A stretch of 64,000 bases of DNA from positions 1 through 64,000 of the forward strand of contig JAILRB010000001.1 of assembly GCA_024698585.1 (NCBI GenBank). The letters run 5' to 3'. Both the position numbers and the translations under genes were made by a program. Position 1 is the stretch's first letter; every line of letters begins with the position of its first letter. Of this stretch, positions 8,788-17,022 are shown in pieces. Source of the stretch: Eubacterium sp. (GTDB taxonomy: Bacteria > Bacillota > Clostridia > Lachnospirales > Lachnospiraceae). Below the pieces are notes generated by a model that saw nothing but the letters and a program-made list of their open reading frames with translations, ran no database searches and was not told the DNA's origin.

Positions 8788-8815
8788 GCGATAAACAAAG
8801 ACCCTATTTTATCGC
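8788..8815. promoter_or_regulatory. Inverted repeat, likely operator between divergent regulators
   Basis: GCGATAAA (8788-8795) and TTTATCGC (8808-8815) are perfect inverted half-sites, with centres 20 bp apart or about two helical turns. The site is inside the divergent region between the XRE/S24-like gene and the Spo0A-like gene. The ligand is inferred to be the XRE protein. Confidence 0.6.
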
Positions 8816-8879
8816 CGTCAGTTTGCTATTGTATAACAAACTTGATATGATTATCAATACTTTTTTCCGGGAGGACATT

Positions 8880-9410
8880 ATGACATCTACTAATTTACAT
8901 TTTCCAGAAACACAGCCCGATACTTCGGTACCTTCTTCCGAACTCTTTAACTCTTCAATTCAGGAATTGCCCCCTGTGTTGACACAAACAATTTTGGAGC
9001 AGGTTCATCGATATTTGACCCGGGACGACCTTCCCTTATCCTTTATCCCACCGCACTTAAAAAACAATCCGGAGTTGATTATTTGCAATCATCTGACCCG
9101 TGTGGGAATTCCCTCTGGCTTATCCGGTTATCGTTATTTGGTATCAGCCATTCAGAGTGTATTAGAGGATGAATCAATTCTTGATAGCATCACAAAGATT
9201 CTTTACCCAGAAATTGCCAAGATTCACAATTCCACACCACAACGTGTGGAGAAAGCAATTCGTCACGCCATAAAAACAACATGGGATAACTCCTCCCTTA
9301 TTCATCTGGATGAATATCATTTTTTCATTAGAAAAGGAAGAAATTATCCCACAAATACACAATTCATTGCTGAAATATATCGTAAGATTCGCCTCAGCAA
9401 CGTTTGCTGA
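8880..9410 (+). CDS. Protein with a stand-alone Spo0A C-terminal DNA-binding domain
   Basis: Residues about 75-165 of 176 match the Spo0A effector domain: VGIPSGLSGYRYLVSAIQSV, SITKILYPEIAKIHN and STPQRVEKAIRHAIKTTWD, which include the recognition helix. The receiver domain of Spo0A is absent; the N-terminus is only about 70 unrelated residues. It probably binds 0A-box-like DNA without phosphorylation control (inference). I chose the ATG at 8880 from GGGAGG 5 nt upstream; an earlier in-frame start has no good site. Confidence 0.85.
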   Translation: MTSTNLHFPETQPDTSVPSSELFNSSIQELPPVLTQTILEQVHRYLTRDDLPLSFIPPHLKNNPELIICNHLTRVGIPSGLSGYRYLVSAIQSVLEDESILDSITKILYPEIAKIHNSTPQRVEKAIRHAIKTTWDNSSLIHLDEYHFFIRKGRNYPTNTQFIAEIYRKIRLSNVC

Positions 9411-9421
9411 TTTAGACGTTT

Positions 9422-11563
9422 CTATTTCGTTGTTAATTTTGATAGTGCCGTTGATTTCATTCGGTACACTCTTTTGATTTGAATTTCTGAGGTATTATCC
9501 GGATTGCCACAGTACAATCCGGAAGCAGATTCAAATACAATATACAGGTTCTTTTTAGAGTCCATACAAATTCCCTCTGACATGGAAGGAATCGTATTCT
9601 CAGATATCGGCACCCCTAAGGAACTCTTGGTGATTTTCGCCTTGTACTTAAGAATACAGGAATTGTTCAATCTTCCGTATGATTGACTAAAGATAAAGGT
9701 TCTGGAAGTTCCCTTCCCTTTACGAACAATCAATCCCTGAACATTTTTGGGAACCACAAAGGAATATTTTCTTGTGAAGTACAACTTTTTCTTTTTAATC
9801 TTCACTTTAAACCCTGTCATTTTTGGTGCGTCTTCCGTAGAGCAATGTCCCGCCCAAAAGACTTTTCCATCAAAGGCAGCAAAATCCACATAAGTTCCCA
9901 TAAACCGTTTATAGCTATATTTGATTGTCTTATTATTTTTTGCCTTTTTTAATGCAGAATAATTAATGACACCCACATAGTCAAAAACAGAAATATTATT
10001 GATTCCTACAACCAGACGCTTTTTGATGGTAACCAGAGTGCCGACGTGATCAACAGACGGAAGATAAACCTTCTTTACATATTTTCCTGTGTTCTTATCA
10101 TATATTAACAGGAAAGACCGCGCGCTCATATTCTTATGGTACATGGAAACAACCAGATATTTTCCAATAATTGTCGTTCCCTGTGGCACATAATTTGTTA
10201 AGTACTTTAATTTATACTTACTTCGGTCCGCTACCGAAACCTGAGCAAGAAACTGCTTGTAAATTGCAGTGTTCTTTTCTCTTCTCTTTTTTTCTGAAGA
10301 TGTGTAATCCCATTTTAATTTATTCTTTCGTGCATAAGCTTTTCCTGTAGTATTAGCATAAACCAACAGTGTCAACTTCGAATCGAAAGAAAACGCACCC
10401 GTACCAATGGAAGTAGTTACTTTTCTAAGTACCAATTCCTTTAAGGACGTACAGTTTTTAAAAGCATATTTTCCAATGGTTGTCATATTCTTAGGCGTCG
10501 TTAATTTTTCTAATTTTGTGCAGCCATAAAAAGCATAGGTCTGAATTTCTTTTATCGAATTCGGCACAGATATTGTCTTCACTCCGGTGCAATTTTGGAA
10601 GGCACCGGTTTCAATAGTCTTTACACCATCAGACATCAAAACTTTCGTTACTGTGGATGCATTATATAACACCTTTGCCGGAATGACAGATGCACCGGCT
10701 GAGAATACGACTGTTTTCACGGAAGTCTTGCTTCCAATAATAGTGCTGGCCTGTGTTACCGTTCCAGGAATTGTTAAGGACTTCAAGCTGCTACATTCCA
10801 CAAAAGCTTTATAGCCGATGGTCTTAACCCCTTTTGGAATCGTGATTTCCTTTAAGGCAGTACATCCGGAAAAAGCATATTTCCCTATACTTGTGATTCC
10901 ACTCTTCATAGAAACAGCCGTAATAGATACAGCGTCCTTCAGAAAACTGTCTGAGATGATTTTCGTTCCCTTGGCAAAAATCACTTCCTTTACCGCAGAG
11001 GTTTGTCCCACAATGCTTTCCCCTGTTGTCACAGTACTTGGAATCGTTAATGTTTCCAAAGAAGAACATCCACCAAAACATTTATAACCAATGTTTTGTA
11101 ATCCTTCCGGCAATTCTATGGAGGTCAGGGCACTACAATTTTTGAAAGCATAAATGCCCAATTCCTTTAACTGACTGCCATTCTCAAACTTTACTGTTTT
11201 AAGATATTTATACTCTGCAAAGACAGACGGCAAGATTCCTTCTATCACCGCAGGAATTGTCAAGTCTGTCACGGAAGCATCTTCTTTATCTGCCAGGAAA
11301 TCAATTAAATATCCATCCTGAACCTTATATAATCCGTCAATAATTTCATAAGGCGGTTTCGTCGGTTCCTCCGTCGTGGATTCCGGTTCTGTAGTTTCCT
11401 CTGTAGAAACTTCCTGACTACTCTCTGTTTCATTCCATGAAGTTCCCTCTTCTTCTGTTCCTTTTACAGAAAATTCCTGATGTCCCAGGCTCATTGAAGT
11501 CAGAAAAAAGACAAAGGTAAACGCAATGACCAGAAATCTTTTTTGTCGACTAGTATATTTCAT
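9422..11563 (-). CDS. Secreted BspA-like leucine-rich-repeat surface protein
   Basis: The 713-residue protein starts with a signal peptide (MKYTSRQKRFLVIAFTFVFF). A Glu/Thr-rich linker with TTEPESTTEEPTKPP follows, then about ten LRR_5 repeats of the form AFxNCxxLxxIxIPxxVxxIGxxAF (about residues 100-420). The C-terminal 270 residues are a beta-rich, possibly propeller-like domain. LRR_5 proteins of gut bacteria usually bind host or microbial surfaces; that role is inferred. The start at 11563 has AGGAAG 8 nt upstream. There is no LPXTG motif. The gene follows marR-degV but is separated by a terminator. Confidence 0.88.
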   Translation of the reverse strand: MKYTSRQKRFLVIAFTFVFFLTSMSLGHQEFSVKGTEEEGTSWNETESSQEVSTEETTEPESTTEEPTKPPYEIIDGLYKVQDGYLIDFLADKEDASVTDLTIPAVIEGILPSVFAEYKYLKTVKFENGSQLKELGIYAFKNCSALTSIELPEGLQNIGYKCFGGCSSLETLTIPSTVTTGESIVGQTSAVKEVIFAKGTKIISDSFLKDAVSITAVSMKSGITSIGKYAFSGCTALKEITIPKGVKTIGYKAFVECSSLKSLTIPGTVTQASTIIGSKTSVKTVVFSAGASVIPAKVLYNASTVTKVLMSDGVKTIETGAFQNCTGVKTISVPNSIKEIQTYAFYGCTKLEKLTTPKNMTTIGKYAFKNCTSLKELVLRKVTTSIGTGAFSFDSKLTLLVYANTTGKAYARKNKLKWDYTSSEKKRREKNTAIYKQFLAQVSVADRSKYKLKYLTNYVPQGTTIIGKYLVVSMYHKNMSARSFLLIYDKNTGKYVKKVYLPSVDHVGTLVTIKKRLVVGINNISVFDYVGVINYSALKKAKNNKTIKYSYKRFMGTYVDFAAFDGKVFWAGHCSTEDAPKMTGFKVKIKKKKLYFTRKYSFVVPKNVQGLIVRKGKGTSRTFIFSQSYGRLNNSCILKYKAKITKSSLGVPISENTIPSMSEGICMDSKKNLYIVFESASGLYCGNPDNTSEIQIKRVYRMKSTALSKLTTK

Positions 11564-11671
11564 AAATGCACTTCCTTTCATATAGATCACCACTACTCTG
11601 TTCCAATGCTTGTAAGCATAAATCTTTTCCCATTTTAACATAATCCCCCTATGAAGTCACTAGACATCCGT

Positions 11672-11720
11672 AAAGGAAAAGCCTCTGATTTCAGGAAATA
11701 CTTTCCTGTCATCAAAGACT
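11672..11720 (-). terminator. Intrinsic terminator after degV
   Basis: On the minus strand the stem pairs CTTTGAT with ATCAGAG and CAGGAAA with TTTCCTG around a 3-nt loop, followed by TTTTCC. It lies just past the degV stop. Confidence 0.75.
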
Positions 11721-11725
11721 TTTTC

Positions 11726-12568
11726 TTAGTAATTTCTATCACCAACGCACACAATTCCGAAAGAACCGGAACCTACATGAGTTCCAATAGTTGGACCCAT
11801 CTCATAATAATTTTTTATTTCAATTCCGCTCTCCGAAAATTTATCAATCATTGTTTTCATATTGTTTTCATCATAAGTATATACTGCATACACCGGGAAA
11901 CGTTCGTCAAGATCAATGTTCTGATACAACTCAATCAACCCTGCCATTGCTTTCTTTCTTCCGATGCATTTCTTCAGCATAATAACCTTTCCTTCCGGAA
12001 TGGAAATAATTGGTTTTAATTTTGCAAGATTTCCAATTCCCGCTTCCATCTTTGTAAGACGTCCACCCTTATAAAGATTATCCAATGTATCCACAGCTAA
12101 AAGAACATTTAATCTTCCTTTTAAGGAAGTGAGTTCTTCCACAATTTCCTTGGCACTTTTTCCTTCATCACGAAGTTTCAGACCATAGTCCACCATAATT
12201 TTGATACAATAAATCGCTGATAAAGAATCAATGAGATGTATTCCATCGTAATCACACATCTGCTTTGCAATGTTTGCACTCTGATATGTCCCGCTGATTT
12301 CCGAAGAAAGCATCACGCCAATGATCTCATCTCCATTTTCCTTTGCTTCATTAAAAAACTTTAAGAAAGTTTCCGGAGAAGGCTGTGCAGTTTTTGGGAA
12401 CTGATCCTGATTTACTAAACGGTCATAAAATTCTCTTCTCTGCAATTCAATTCCGTCTAAGAATGTTTCTTCTCCAAAAGTAATGGAAAGTGGTGCGAAA
12501 CAAATCCCTTTTTCTTCTGCTTCCTTCACATCATAATCTGAACCTGAATCTACTAAAAACTTAATCAT
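11726..12568 (-). CDS. DegV-family fatty-acid-binding protein
   Basis: The 280-residue protein begins KFLVDSGSDYD, the DegV N-terminal hallmark, and has the SSEISGTYQSAN and DTLDNLYKGGRLTKMEAGIG blocks. DegV (FakB-like) proteins bind one fatty acid and present it to a fatty-acid kinase. No FakA gene lies in the window. Its start overlaps the stop of the marR gene by 4 nt (ATGA), which suggests translational coupling and a role in lipid-linked regulation. Confidence 0.92.
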   Translation of the reverse strand: MIKFLVDSGSDYDVKEAEEKGICFAPLSITFGEETFLDGIELQRREFYDRLVNQDQFPKTAQPSPETFLKFFNEAKENGDEIIGVMLSSEISGTYQSANIAKQMCDYDGIHLIDSLSAIYCIKIMVDYGLKLRDEGKSAKEIVEELTSLKGRLNVLLAVDTLDNLYKGGRLTKMEAGIGNLAKLKPIISIPEGKVIMLKKCIGRKKAMAGLIELYQNIDLDERFPVYAVYTYDENNMKTMIDKFSESGIEIKNYYEMGPTIGTHVGSGSFGIVCVGDRNY

Positions 12569-13023
12569 TTTGCTTCTCCTTTTTTATAAATAATAGAATC
12601 TACTGCTTCTGCAACGCGATGAAAAGACTCCGTTGCTGCTTTTGTTTCTTCCTGCCCAATGAGTTTCGTAATGTTCCTTACCAACTTTAATGTTTCCTCG
12701 TGAACTTCTAAAAAGGTTTGAAAATTTTCCGGATTAATTCCGAGAAAGAATTTTCTTTTATCCGTTGGGTCCGGTTCTCGTAGAATAATCTGTTTCTTTT
12801 CCAGACTCTTCAAAGTACGATTCATCAAGGTTTTGTGCATATGGGTCAATCGGCACAAGTCTGTGGCAGTCCACTGTTCCTCCACCCCCATCATATTTCT
12901 ATAATAAAGCACATCACACACCAGTGCTTCATTAAAAGATAAATTTGACACAATCCGTTCATTGTTAATCGTACTGGAAAGACGAAGCCAAGCCATTAAA
13001 AGCTGTTCATTTGTATCAATCAT
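12565..13023 (-). CDS. MarR-family transcriptional regulator
   Basis: The 152 residues form a winged-helix regulator: WTATDLCRLTHMHKTLMNRTLKSLEKKQII holds the recognition helix, followed by the wing REPDPTDKRKFFLGINPEN. It is the first gene of marR-degV. A perfect inverted repeat sits in its promoter region, so it is probably an autorepressor. Coupling to DegV suggests a fatty-acid signal, much like FabT-type MarR proteins of lipid metabolism (inference). Confidence 0.92.
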   Translation of the reverse strand: MIDTNEQLLMAWLRLSSTINNERIVSNLSFNEALVCDVLYYRNMMGVEEQWTATDLCRLTHMHKTLMNRTLKSLEKKQIILREPDPTDKRKFFLGINPENFQTFLEVHEETLKLVRNITKLIGQEETKAATESFHRVAEAVDSIIYKKGEAK

Positions 13024-13040
13024 TTCTTTCCTCCAAAAAA

Positions 13041-13100
13041 GTTTACTTTGTAAACATTCCCGACGTAGTATAGAATACTACATCTTATTTTCAGAGTCAA
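13041..13100 (-). promoter_or_regulatory. marR-degV promoter and MarR-type operator
   Basis: On the minus strand TTGACT (13100-13095) and TATTCT (13077-13072) are 17 bp apart. Downstream of the expected start lies GTTTACTTTGTAAAC (13041-13055), a perfect 6-bp palindrome with a 3-bp centre that fits a MarR dimer. Position between promoter and ribosome binding site suggests roadblock repression. Confidence 0.75.
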
Positions 13101-13110
13101 CACCTTTCAT

Positions 13111-13152
13111 AGAAAAAACGTAAGAGAAAACACCGAAATCCTTTCTCTTACG
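13111..13152 (-). terminator. Intrinsic terminator of the efflux/two-component operon
   Basis: CGTAAGAGAAA (13119-13129) pairs with TTTCTCTTACG (13142-13152), followed on the minus strand by TTTTTTC. It ends the six-gene operon after the histidine kinase. Confidence 0.9.
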
Positions 13153-13158
13153 CTTCTT

Positions 13159-14412
13159 TTATTTCTTAAACTCTGTCAATACGGTTAAACTCTTTCCGTC
13201 GTTACTGAAGGCACTGATTTTTCCTTTGTGGCGTTGCACAATTGCCTTCGCTATGGATAGTCCAATTCCACTTCCACCGGTTTGGGAATTTCTGGAAGAA
13301 TCTAAACGGTAAAACCGCTCGAATAAAATATCCAGATTCCCCTTTTTAATTTCCTCCACAGAGTTTTCCACAGAAAAGAGTATTTTCTTTCCGGTACCAT
13401 GCAGAGTCAATTTTATGCTTCCTTTATCAGAAGAATATTTCACTGCGTTTTCCAACAGAATTCCAACTAATTGACGGATATCTTTCTCATTTCCATTCAG
13501 AAGAACATTCTCATCAATGTCAAAAATCATATCCTTTTCCTTGGTTTTTGCCATCGCCACAAAAGGTTCTGCCGCATCAGCAACTGCTTCCGACAGGGAA
13601 AAGACTTTCTTTTCCACCACCCGTTGTTCCTCATCGAACCGGGACAGCATCACCAATTGTTCTGTTAAAGCAGAGAGACGTTCCACCTGATTTTTAGTGC
13701 TTTCCGTCCATTTATTACTGCCCGCCTCCATCTCAATGACTTCTGTATTGGCGTCAATAATCGTAAGCGGCGTCTTCAACTCATGACTGGCATCCGTAAT
13801 AAACCGTTTCTGTTTCTCATAAGTCTCCTGAACCGGACGAAATACTATTTTCGAAAAGAAAAAGACCAGAATGAACACTGCAAACAATCCTATAGCCGCC
13901 ACGGAAATACTGATTTTGGTAAAATGCTGAAAATTTTCCAGGCTTTGCCTGCAATCCACAAAAATAACCAGTTTTCCATCATCCGTATCTATCACACGGT
14001 ATCGATAAACATCCTGAAATCCCACCTGTTTTCCTGAATCCAACACTGTATCTGCATATGCTGTGGCCTTCTCCTTATCAACCGCTGCAATCTTTGCAAT
14101 ATCACATTTTTCCACGCTTCCTTCCCCATTGTACTTTACGGAAAAGAAGCGGGTGGAAAAAGGCGTTTCCGGAGACATTTCCATTGGAGGGTGCTTTTCA
14201 TCCTGATTATTTAAGTCCATTGGTTTTTGCGGTTCCATAAACTGTTCTTCAAAAACTCCGTCATTCTCCGCCAGAATGGAAGTCAGACGATCTGCCTGTT
14301 CCATAATTCTCCGATAATTCATAGTATTTACAATTCCCATGATAACTGACAGTACCACCACCATGGACAGCATGGAGATTACGATAAATTTTCTTCTTAA
14401 GTTTTTAATCAT
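13159..14412 (-). CDS. Sensor histidine kinase
   Basis: The 417 residues comprise two membrane segments (about 8-28 and 168-190), an extracellular sensor loop of about 135 residues rich in Met, Pro and Glu, and a HisKA domain with DASHELKTPLTII (phospho-acceptor His210). The HATPase domain has the N box LLENAVKYSS and G box GGSGIGLSIAKAI. The start overlaps the response-regulator stop by 4 nt. Being cotranscribed with an efflux system, it may sense the exported compound or envelope damage (inference). Confidence 0.95.
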   Translation of the reverse strand: MIKNLRRKFIVISMLSMVVVLSVIMGIVNTMNYRRIMEQADRLTSILAENDGVFEEQFMEPQKPMDLNNQDEKHPPMEMSPETPFSTRFFSVKYNGEGSVEKCDIAKIAAVDKEKATAYADTVLDSGKQVGFQDVYRYRVIDTDDGKLVIFVDCRQSLENFQHFTKISISVAAIGLFAVFILVFFFSKIVFRPVQETYEKQKRFITDASHELKTPLTIIDANTEVIEMEAGSNKWTESTKNQVERLSALTEQLVMLSRFDEEQRVVEKKVFSLSEAVADAAEPFVAMAKTKEKDMIFDIDENVLLNGNEKDIRQLVGILLENAVKYSSDKGSIKLTLHGTGKKILFSVENSVEEIKKGNLDILFERFYRLDSSRNSQTGGSGIGLSIAKAIVQRHKGKISAFSNDGKSLTVLTEFKK

Positions 14413-15083
14413 CCTATTTCCTCCAATGAATATCCCTGATTTCTGGTTGCCTTAATCTGAATGTTTGCATCCAGGGAAGACAATTTCTTTCTCAGGTAAG
14501 AAATGTATACCCAGACTACATTGAGTTCTGCCTCACTATCATATCCCCAGATTTTTTCAAAAAACCGACTGGTGGAAATCAATTGTTTCGGGTTTGCAAT
14601 CAGTAATTCAAACATCTGGAACTCTTTATTCTGTAACTTAATGCTTCCTGTAGGAGAGGATAATTCAAAACTAGTGGTATCCAGGGAAATATTGCCAAAG
14701 GTCAATACCGCACTTACTGCCTCAGTTTTCCTGCGGGTGATGGCTCGCAGTCTCGCTAATAACTCTTTTGCAGCGAAAGGTTTTCCCAGATAATCATCGG
14801 CTCCGCTGTCCAACCCTAAAACCCGGTCATCCAAATCGGACTTTGCGGTCAATATGAGAACCGGCACATCATTCCCCTGACTGCGGATTTTCTTTAACAC
14901 CGTGATTCCATCCACCTTCGGCATCATCAGATCCAGAATAACTCCGTCATATTCTTCCACTGCCAGAAAATCTAAAGCTTCCTGTCCATCATATACCGCA
15001 TCCACGGTAAAATTATTATGATTAAGAATTGCCACTAAAGCTTCCGACAATTCTCGTTCATCTTCTGCCAATAAGATTTTCAT
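14409..15083 (-). CDS. OmpR-family response regulator
   Basis: The 224 residues hold a receiver domain with phospho-acceptor Asp51 in VILDLMMPKVDG, switch residues in LILTAKSDLDDR and Lys in DDYLGKPF. The C-terminal winged helix ends in WVYISYLRKKL. It forms a pair with the overlapping histidine kinase gene. Three direct repeats at 21264-21292, upstream of the first gene of the operon, match the binding mode of this family, so the operon is probably self-activated. Confidence 0.95.
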   Translation of the reverse strand: MKILLAEDERELSEALVAILNHNNFTVDAVYDGQEALDFLAVEEYDGVILDLMMPKVDGITVLKKIRSQGNDVPVLILTAKSDLDDRVLGLDSGADDYLGKPFAAKELLARLRAITRRKTEAVSAVLTFGNISLDTTSFELSSPTGSIKLQNKEFQMFELLIANPKQLISTSRFFEKIWGYDSEAELNVVWVYISYLRKKLSSLDANIQIKATRNQGYSLEEIG

Positions 15084-15137
15084 AGATACCCCTCCTCTCG
15101 CGAACTAAACTCATACAACGAGTATAACATAATTTCT

Positions 15138-16349
15138 TTAGCCGGTGTATCGTAATGCATCGATTGGCTTTTTCTTTGCCGCCTTGTTTGCCGGGTATAA
15201 TCCGAACACCACACCAATGACTGCTGAGAAAATCACCGAAACGAGCACCACATTCATATCCATACTAAGACTCATCTGTCCTGCCATAATAATTCCGATA
15301 ACCTTCAGTGCACTCCAGGAAAACAAAATTCCAATCATACATCCAAACAGACTAACAATCACTGCCTCAATCAAAAACTGTGCCATAATAGATACTCTTC
15401 CAGCACCAATTGCCTTTCGGATTCCAATTTCCCTGGTTCGTTCTGTTACGGATACCAGCATGATGTTCATAATTCCAATTCCACCAACCAACAGGGAAAT
15501 TGCTGCAATTCCTCCCAGCATCAACGACAAGGTATTTTTCACTTCACTCATTGCTTCCATAATATCCGACTGGTTCATGATGGAAAATGCATCTTCATCA
15601 TTCTCCAGGCGTTTCATCATTAGATTTTCCACTTCCGCTTCTGCGACATCCATGGATTCCTGATTGGAGGATGAAACATAAAAGGTGGTGATGTTTAAAG
15701 AGGTATCTCCGATTCTGGTAAGCGTGGAGTATGGAATATATCCTTCTAACGTTACCGATGTTCCATCTTCCGAACTATTCATTTTATTGGACATGCTGGT
15801 GGTGCTATCGGATTCCTTTACCACACCAATGATTTGGAAGCTTCTGCCGTCTAAAGAGATTTCTTCTCCCACCACGTTGCTGTGTCCAAAGAATTCCACA
15901 GCCGTATCTTCTGTCACAATTAAAACATAGGAACTATTATCCACATCGGTCTTTTTGATGTTCCGACCGGAATCCAGTTCTAAATTCATGATATTAAGAT
16001 ACGCTCCAGTGACCCCATAAAGATTCATGCTGTCACTGGTGTATCCGCTTTTTGCGGTAGCACTACTTCGTCCTACCGGTGAAGCTTCTTCTATGGAATC
16101 GCCCTGAATCAGTTTCTGAAACTCGGATAATCTTAATGGATTATCCTTGTCATCCGAAATCTGCACCATCAAATAATTAGATCCAATGGAGGAAATGCTG
16201 TCAGAAACCGAACCTGTGGTACCATTTGCAATGGACACTAAAATAATCAGTGCTGCCACGCCAATGATAATGCCAAGCATTGTAAGGAACGTTCTTAATT
16301 TATTGGAGAAAACTGCGCCCCACGCCATCTTCCATGTTTGTGCTATCAT
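15138..16349 (-). CDS. MacB-like ABC transporter permease (FtsX type)
   Basis: The 403 residues have one N-terminal membrane segment (about 18-42), a large extracellular MacB_PCD domain (about 45-265) and three C-terminal segments. The FtsX block SVTERTREIGIRKAIGAGR is clear. MacB-type permeases act as mechanotransmitters that drive efflux of peptides or drugs together with an adaptor. It lies 1 nt downstream of its ATPase gene and is followed by the two-component system after 54 nt. Confidence 0.93.
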   Translation of the reverse strand: MIAQTWKMAWGAVFSNKLRTFLTMLGIIIGVAALIILVSIANGTTGSVSDSISSIGSNYLMVQISDDKDNPLRLSEFQKLIQGDSIEEASPVGRSSATAKSGYTSDSMNLYGVTGAYLNIMNLELDSGRNIKKTDVDNSSYVLIVTEDTAVEFFGHSNVVGEEISLDGRSFQIIGVVKESDSTTSMSNKMNSSEDGTSVTLEGYIPYSTLTRIGDTSLNITTFYVSSSNQESMDVAEAEVENLMMKRLENDEDAFSIMNQSDIMEAMSEVKNTLSLMLGGIAAISLLVGGIGIMNIMLVSVTERTREIGIRKAIGAGRVSIMAQFLIEAVIVSLFGCMIGILFSWSALKVIGIIMAGQMSLSMDMNVVLVSVIFSAVIGVVFGLYPANKAAKKKPIDALRYTG

Positions 16350-16350
16350 T

Positions 16351-17022
16351 CTACTTCACCTCTTCACTCACGACACCATCCCGAATAAGGATTTTTCGTT
16401 CTGCTTCTTCTGCCACGCCATTGTCATGAGTAATCAGAACAATGGTATGCCCCTCTTCATGTAACCGATGGAATATTTTCATGATTTCTCTTCCGGTCTT
16501 GGAATCCAGATTTCCTGTAGGTTCATCTGCTAAAAACAGCGAAGGCTTTGTAACCAGTGCTCTGGCAATTGCCACACGTTGCTGCTGTCCACCGGACAAC
16601 TCTGTGGGCTTATGTTTTCTTCGATTATACAGTTCCACCTGTTCCAAGGCCTCTCTCACTTTCTGCTTCCTTTCTGATGCCGGAATTCTCTGATAAATCA
16701 GAGGAAGTTCCACATTTTCTTCTGCCGAAAGTTTTGAAAGTAAATTGAAATCCTGAAAGATAAATCCAATTTTTTTATTTCGAATCTTTGCCAGTTCGCC
16801 TTCGGAATAATCCTGAATTGGAATCTCATCCAAAAGATACTCCCCTTCATCCGCAGAGTCCAGACATCCGATAATGTTCATCATGGTAGACTTTCCACTT
16901 CCGGAAGGACCAATAATACTGACAAACTCTCCGTCATTGATTTTCAGATTCGCCTCCTTTAAGGCATATAGTTCTGAATCTCCAATCCGGTATATTTTCG
17001 ATACATTTCTTAACTCAATCAT
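16351..17022 (-). CDS. ABC transporter ATP-binding protein (MacB/LolD type)
   Basis: The 223 residues contain all ATPase motifs: Walker A GPSGSGKS (38-45), Q-loop FIFQDFNLL, signature LSGGQQQ (142-148), Walker B FLADEPTG with Glu167, and switch His in VLITHD. The sequence is of the LolD/MacB class that powers FtsX-fold permeases. It overlaps the adaptor gene by 4 nt and is followed directly by the permease, a typical adaptor-ATPase-permease set. Confidence 0.95.
   Translation of the reverse strand: MIELRNVSKIYRIGDSELYALKEANLKINDGEFVSIIGPSGSGKSTMMNIIGCLDSADEGEYLLDEIPIQDYSEGELAKIRNKKIGFIFQDFNLLSKLSAEENVELPLIYQRIPASERKQKVREALEQVELYNRRKHKPTELSGGQQQRVAIARALVTKPSLFLADEPTGNLDSKTGREIMKIFHRLHEEGHTIVLITHDNGVAEEAERKILIRDGVVSEEVK

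Noticed and set aside
10587-11087. Plus-strand ORFs of 75-89 codons
   Set aside because: They are antisense shadows of the periodic LRR repeats in the surface protein gene.
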